DNA of 64,000 nucleotides from Streptococcus suis 10581 (GTDB lineage: Bacteria; Bacillota; Bacilli; Lactobacillales; Streptococcaceae). The number at the start of each line of letters is the position of its first letter. Position 1 is the first letter of the stretch. Below, in pieces: positions 63,091-64,000 of the stretch. The DNA lies in NCBI GenBank assembly GCA_000440235.1, contig ALKQ01000069.1, positions 1 through 64,000 of the forward strand. Reading direction: 5' to 3'. The position numbers and the translations under genes were made by a program. Under the pieces are notes generated by a model, which worked only from the letters and a program-made list of their open reading frames with translations, did no database searches and was not told where the DNA came from.

Positions 63091-63678
63091 TTAGATGTTA
63101 CTTAAGATAGCATCCCATGCCTGATCGTATCCGTGACGAGTCTCAGAAGAAAAGATAACGAATTGATCATTTTTATCAAAATCCAATTTCTTTTTAATCA
63201 TCGATTCGTGCTTATTCCACTTTCCTCGTGGGATTTTATCAGCCTTCGTTGCCACAATAATAACAGGAATTTCATAATATTTCAAGAAATCATACATTTG
63301 AACATCATCTGCTGATGGCTCATGACGCATGTCTACTAAACTCACCACAACACGTAGATTTTCTCGTGTCGTCAAATACTCTTCAATCATTTTGCCCCAC
63401 TTAGCGCGCTCCGTTTTGGATACTTTAGCATAGCCATAACCTGGAACATCTACAAATCGAATTTTATCATCTATATTATAAAAATTGAGTTGTTGAGTCT
63501 TTCCTGGTTTTCCTGATGTACGTGCAAGATTTTTTCTTCCTAGAAGAGTATTGATAAATGAGGACTTTCCAACGTTAGATCGCCCGGCAAGGGCAATTTC
63601 TGGAATGTCATCGCCCGGATACTGGGCTTTTGAAACAGCACTGAGCAAAATCTCAGCATTATGTGTGTTGATTTCCAT
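63091..63678 (-). CDS. engB: Ribosome-assembly GTPase EngB/YsxC
   Basis: ATG 63678 follows GAAAGG and gives 195 residues; the longer frame to 63711 lacks a site. Motifs: G1 [33 protein letters not shown]. It acts in 50S subunit assembly and usually follows clpX, as here (23 bases after it from stop to the longest start). Confidence 0.95.
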   Translation of the reverse strand: MEINTHNAEILLSAVSKAQYPGDDIPEIALAGRSNVGKSSFINTLLGRKNLARTSGKPGKTQQLNFYNIDDKIRFVDVPGYGYAKVSKTERAKWGKMIEEYLTTRENLRVVVSLVDMRHEPSADDVQMYDFLKYYEIPVIIVATKADKIPRGKWNKHESMIKKKLDFDKNDQFVIFSSETRHGYDQAWDAILSNI

Positions 63679-63733
63679 TTTATACCTTTCATAAATAAGG
63701 GTAGAAAACAATCAGTTTCCACCCTTTATTTTT

Positions 63734-64000
63734 TTATGCAGTTTCTAGTAAAGGCTTTTCTTTACCGTCTACTGCTGCTTTTGTTACACGAACGCGTTTA
63801 ACGTTATCTTGGCTTGGCACCTCAAACATGACATCCAACATCGTTTCTTCAATGATGGAGCGAAGTCCACGAGCACCAGTCTTACGTTCAATTGCTTTTT
63901 CTGCAATTGCTAACAAGGCGTCCTCATCAAAGTCAAGCTCGACGTCATCATAAGACAAGAGTGTCTGGTATTGTTTTACAAGAGCATTCTTCGGTTCCGT
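63734..64000 (-). CDS. clpX: ClpX C-terminal part (partial)
   Basis: The frame comes in from the right edge and covers the last 88 residues of the ATPase subunit of Clp[22 protein letters not shown] (sensor-2 Arg region) and [19 protein letters not shown]. The N-terminal zinc domain and Walker motifs are outside the window. Confidence 0.95.
   Translation of the reverse strand, partial: TEPKNALVKQYQTLLSYDDVELDFDEDALLAIAEKAIERKTGARGLRSIIEETMLDVMFEVPSQDNVKRVRVTKAAVDGKEKPLLETA

Overview
The window reads as a Streptococcus chromosome, most like S. suis. The evidence is an XerS recombinase beside a streptococcal-type dif site, a ylxM-ffh-satD-type locus, the order prfA-prmC-sua5-glyA, and a conjugative element carrying the attachment sequence of the rplL-targeting ICESa2603 family. 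Identifications are from reading motifs and domain order; no database search was possible.

Positions 1-22390 are the right-hand part of an integrative conjugative element (ICE). From its right end inward it has the attachment site (22376-22390), tyrosine integrase, a DUF3173 excisionase-like gene, a small HTH regulator, then the mobilisation module (relaxase, MobC, accessory protein, candidate oriT). Two cargo blocks flank this module. On one side (2114-7155) is a three-gene low-GC cassette: a large ATPase/histidine-kinase-like protein, a stand-alone receiver, and a receiver fused to a purine-nucleosidase domain. This is the architecture of the Detocs anti-phage system, in which phosphorelay activates an ATP-cleaving nucleosidase. 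It lies between decayed IS982 and IS110 remnants. On the other side (11201-19948) is a complete-looking lasso-peptide cluster: a divergent two-component system, a short precursor ORF, asparagine-synthetase-like cyclase, PqqD-like leader-binding protein, B2 leader peptidase, a three-gene ABC immunity-type transporter and an ABC exporter. The precursor appears to carry a one-base frameshift in an A-run of its leader.

Positions 22391-36406 are chromosome with genes on the plus strand: HAD phosphatase, trmFO, an esterase/ATP-grasp operon with a palindromic operator, a BceAB-RS-type peptide-resistance module with its own lipoprotein, a predicted BceR box and a RelBE-type toxin-antitoxin pair inserted in its middle, a phosphohexomutase, and xerS (minus). 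The dif site (36455-36485) marks the replication terminus, and gene orientation changes there.

Positions 36486-64000 are mostly minus strand: a truncated TmrB-like gene, a sat-type operon (ylxM, ffh, satD, DUF3307) interrupted by an IS200/IS605-type element, a GntR regulator divergent from guaA, an McrBC restriction system, several surface or HIRAN-domain hypotheticals, the glyA-sua5-prmC-prfA-tdk translation/nucleotide block with tandem structured intergenic repeats, an excalibur-domain surface protein, lepA, ndk, engB and the end of clpX. No rRNA, tRNA or CRISPR array was seen.
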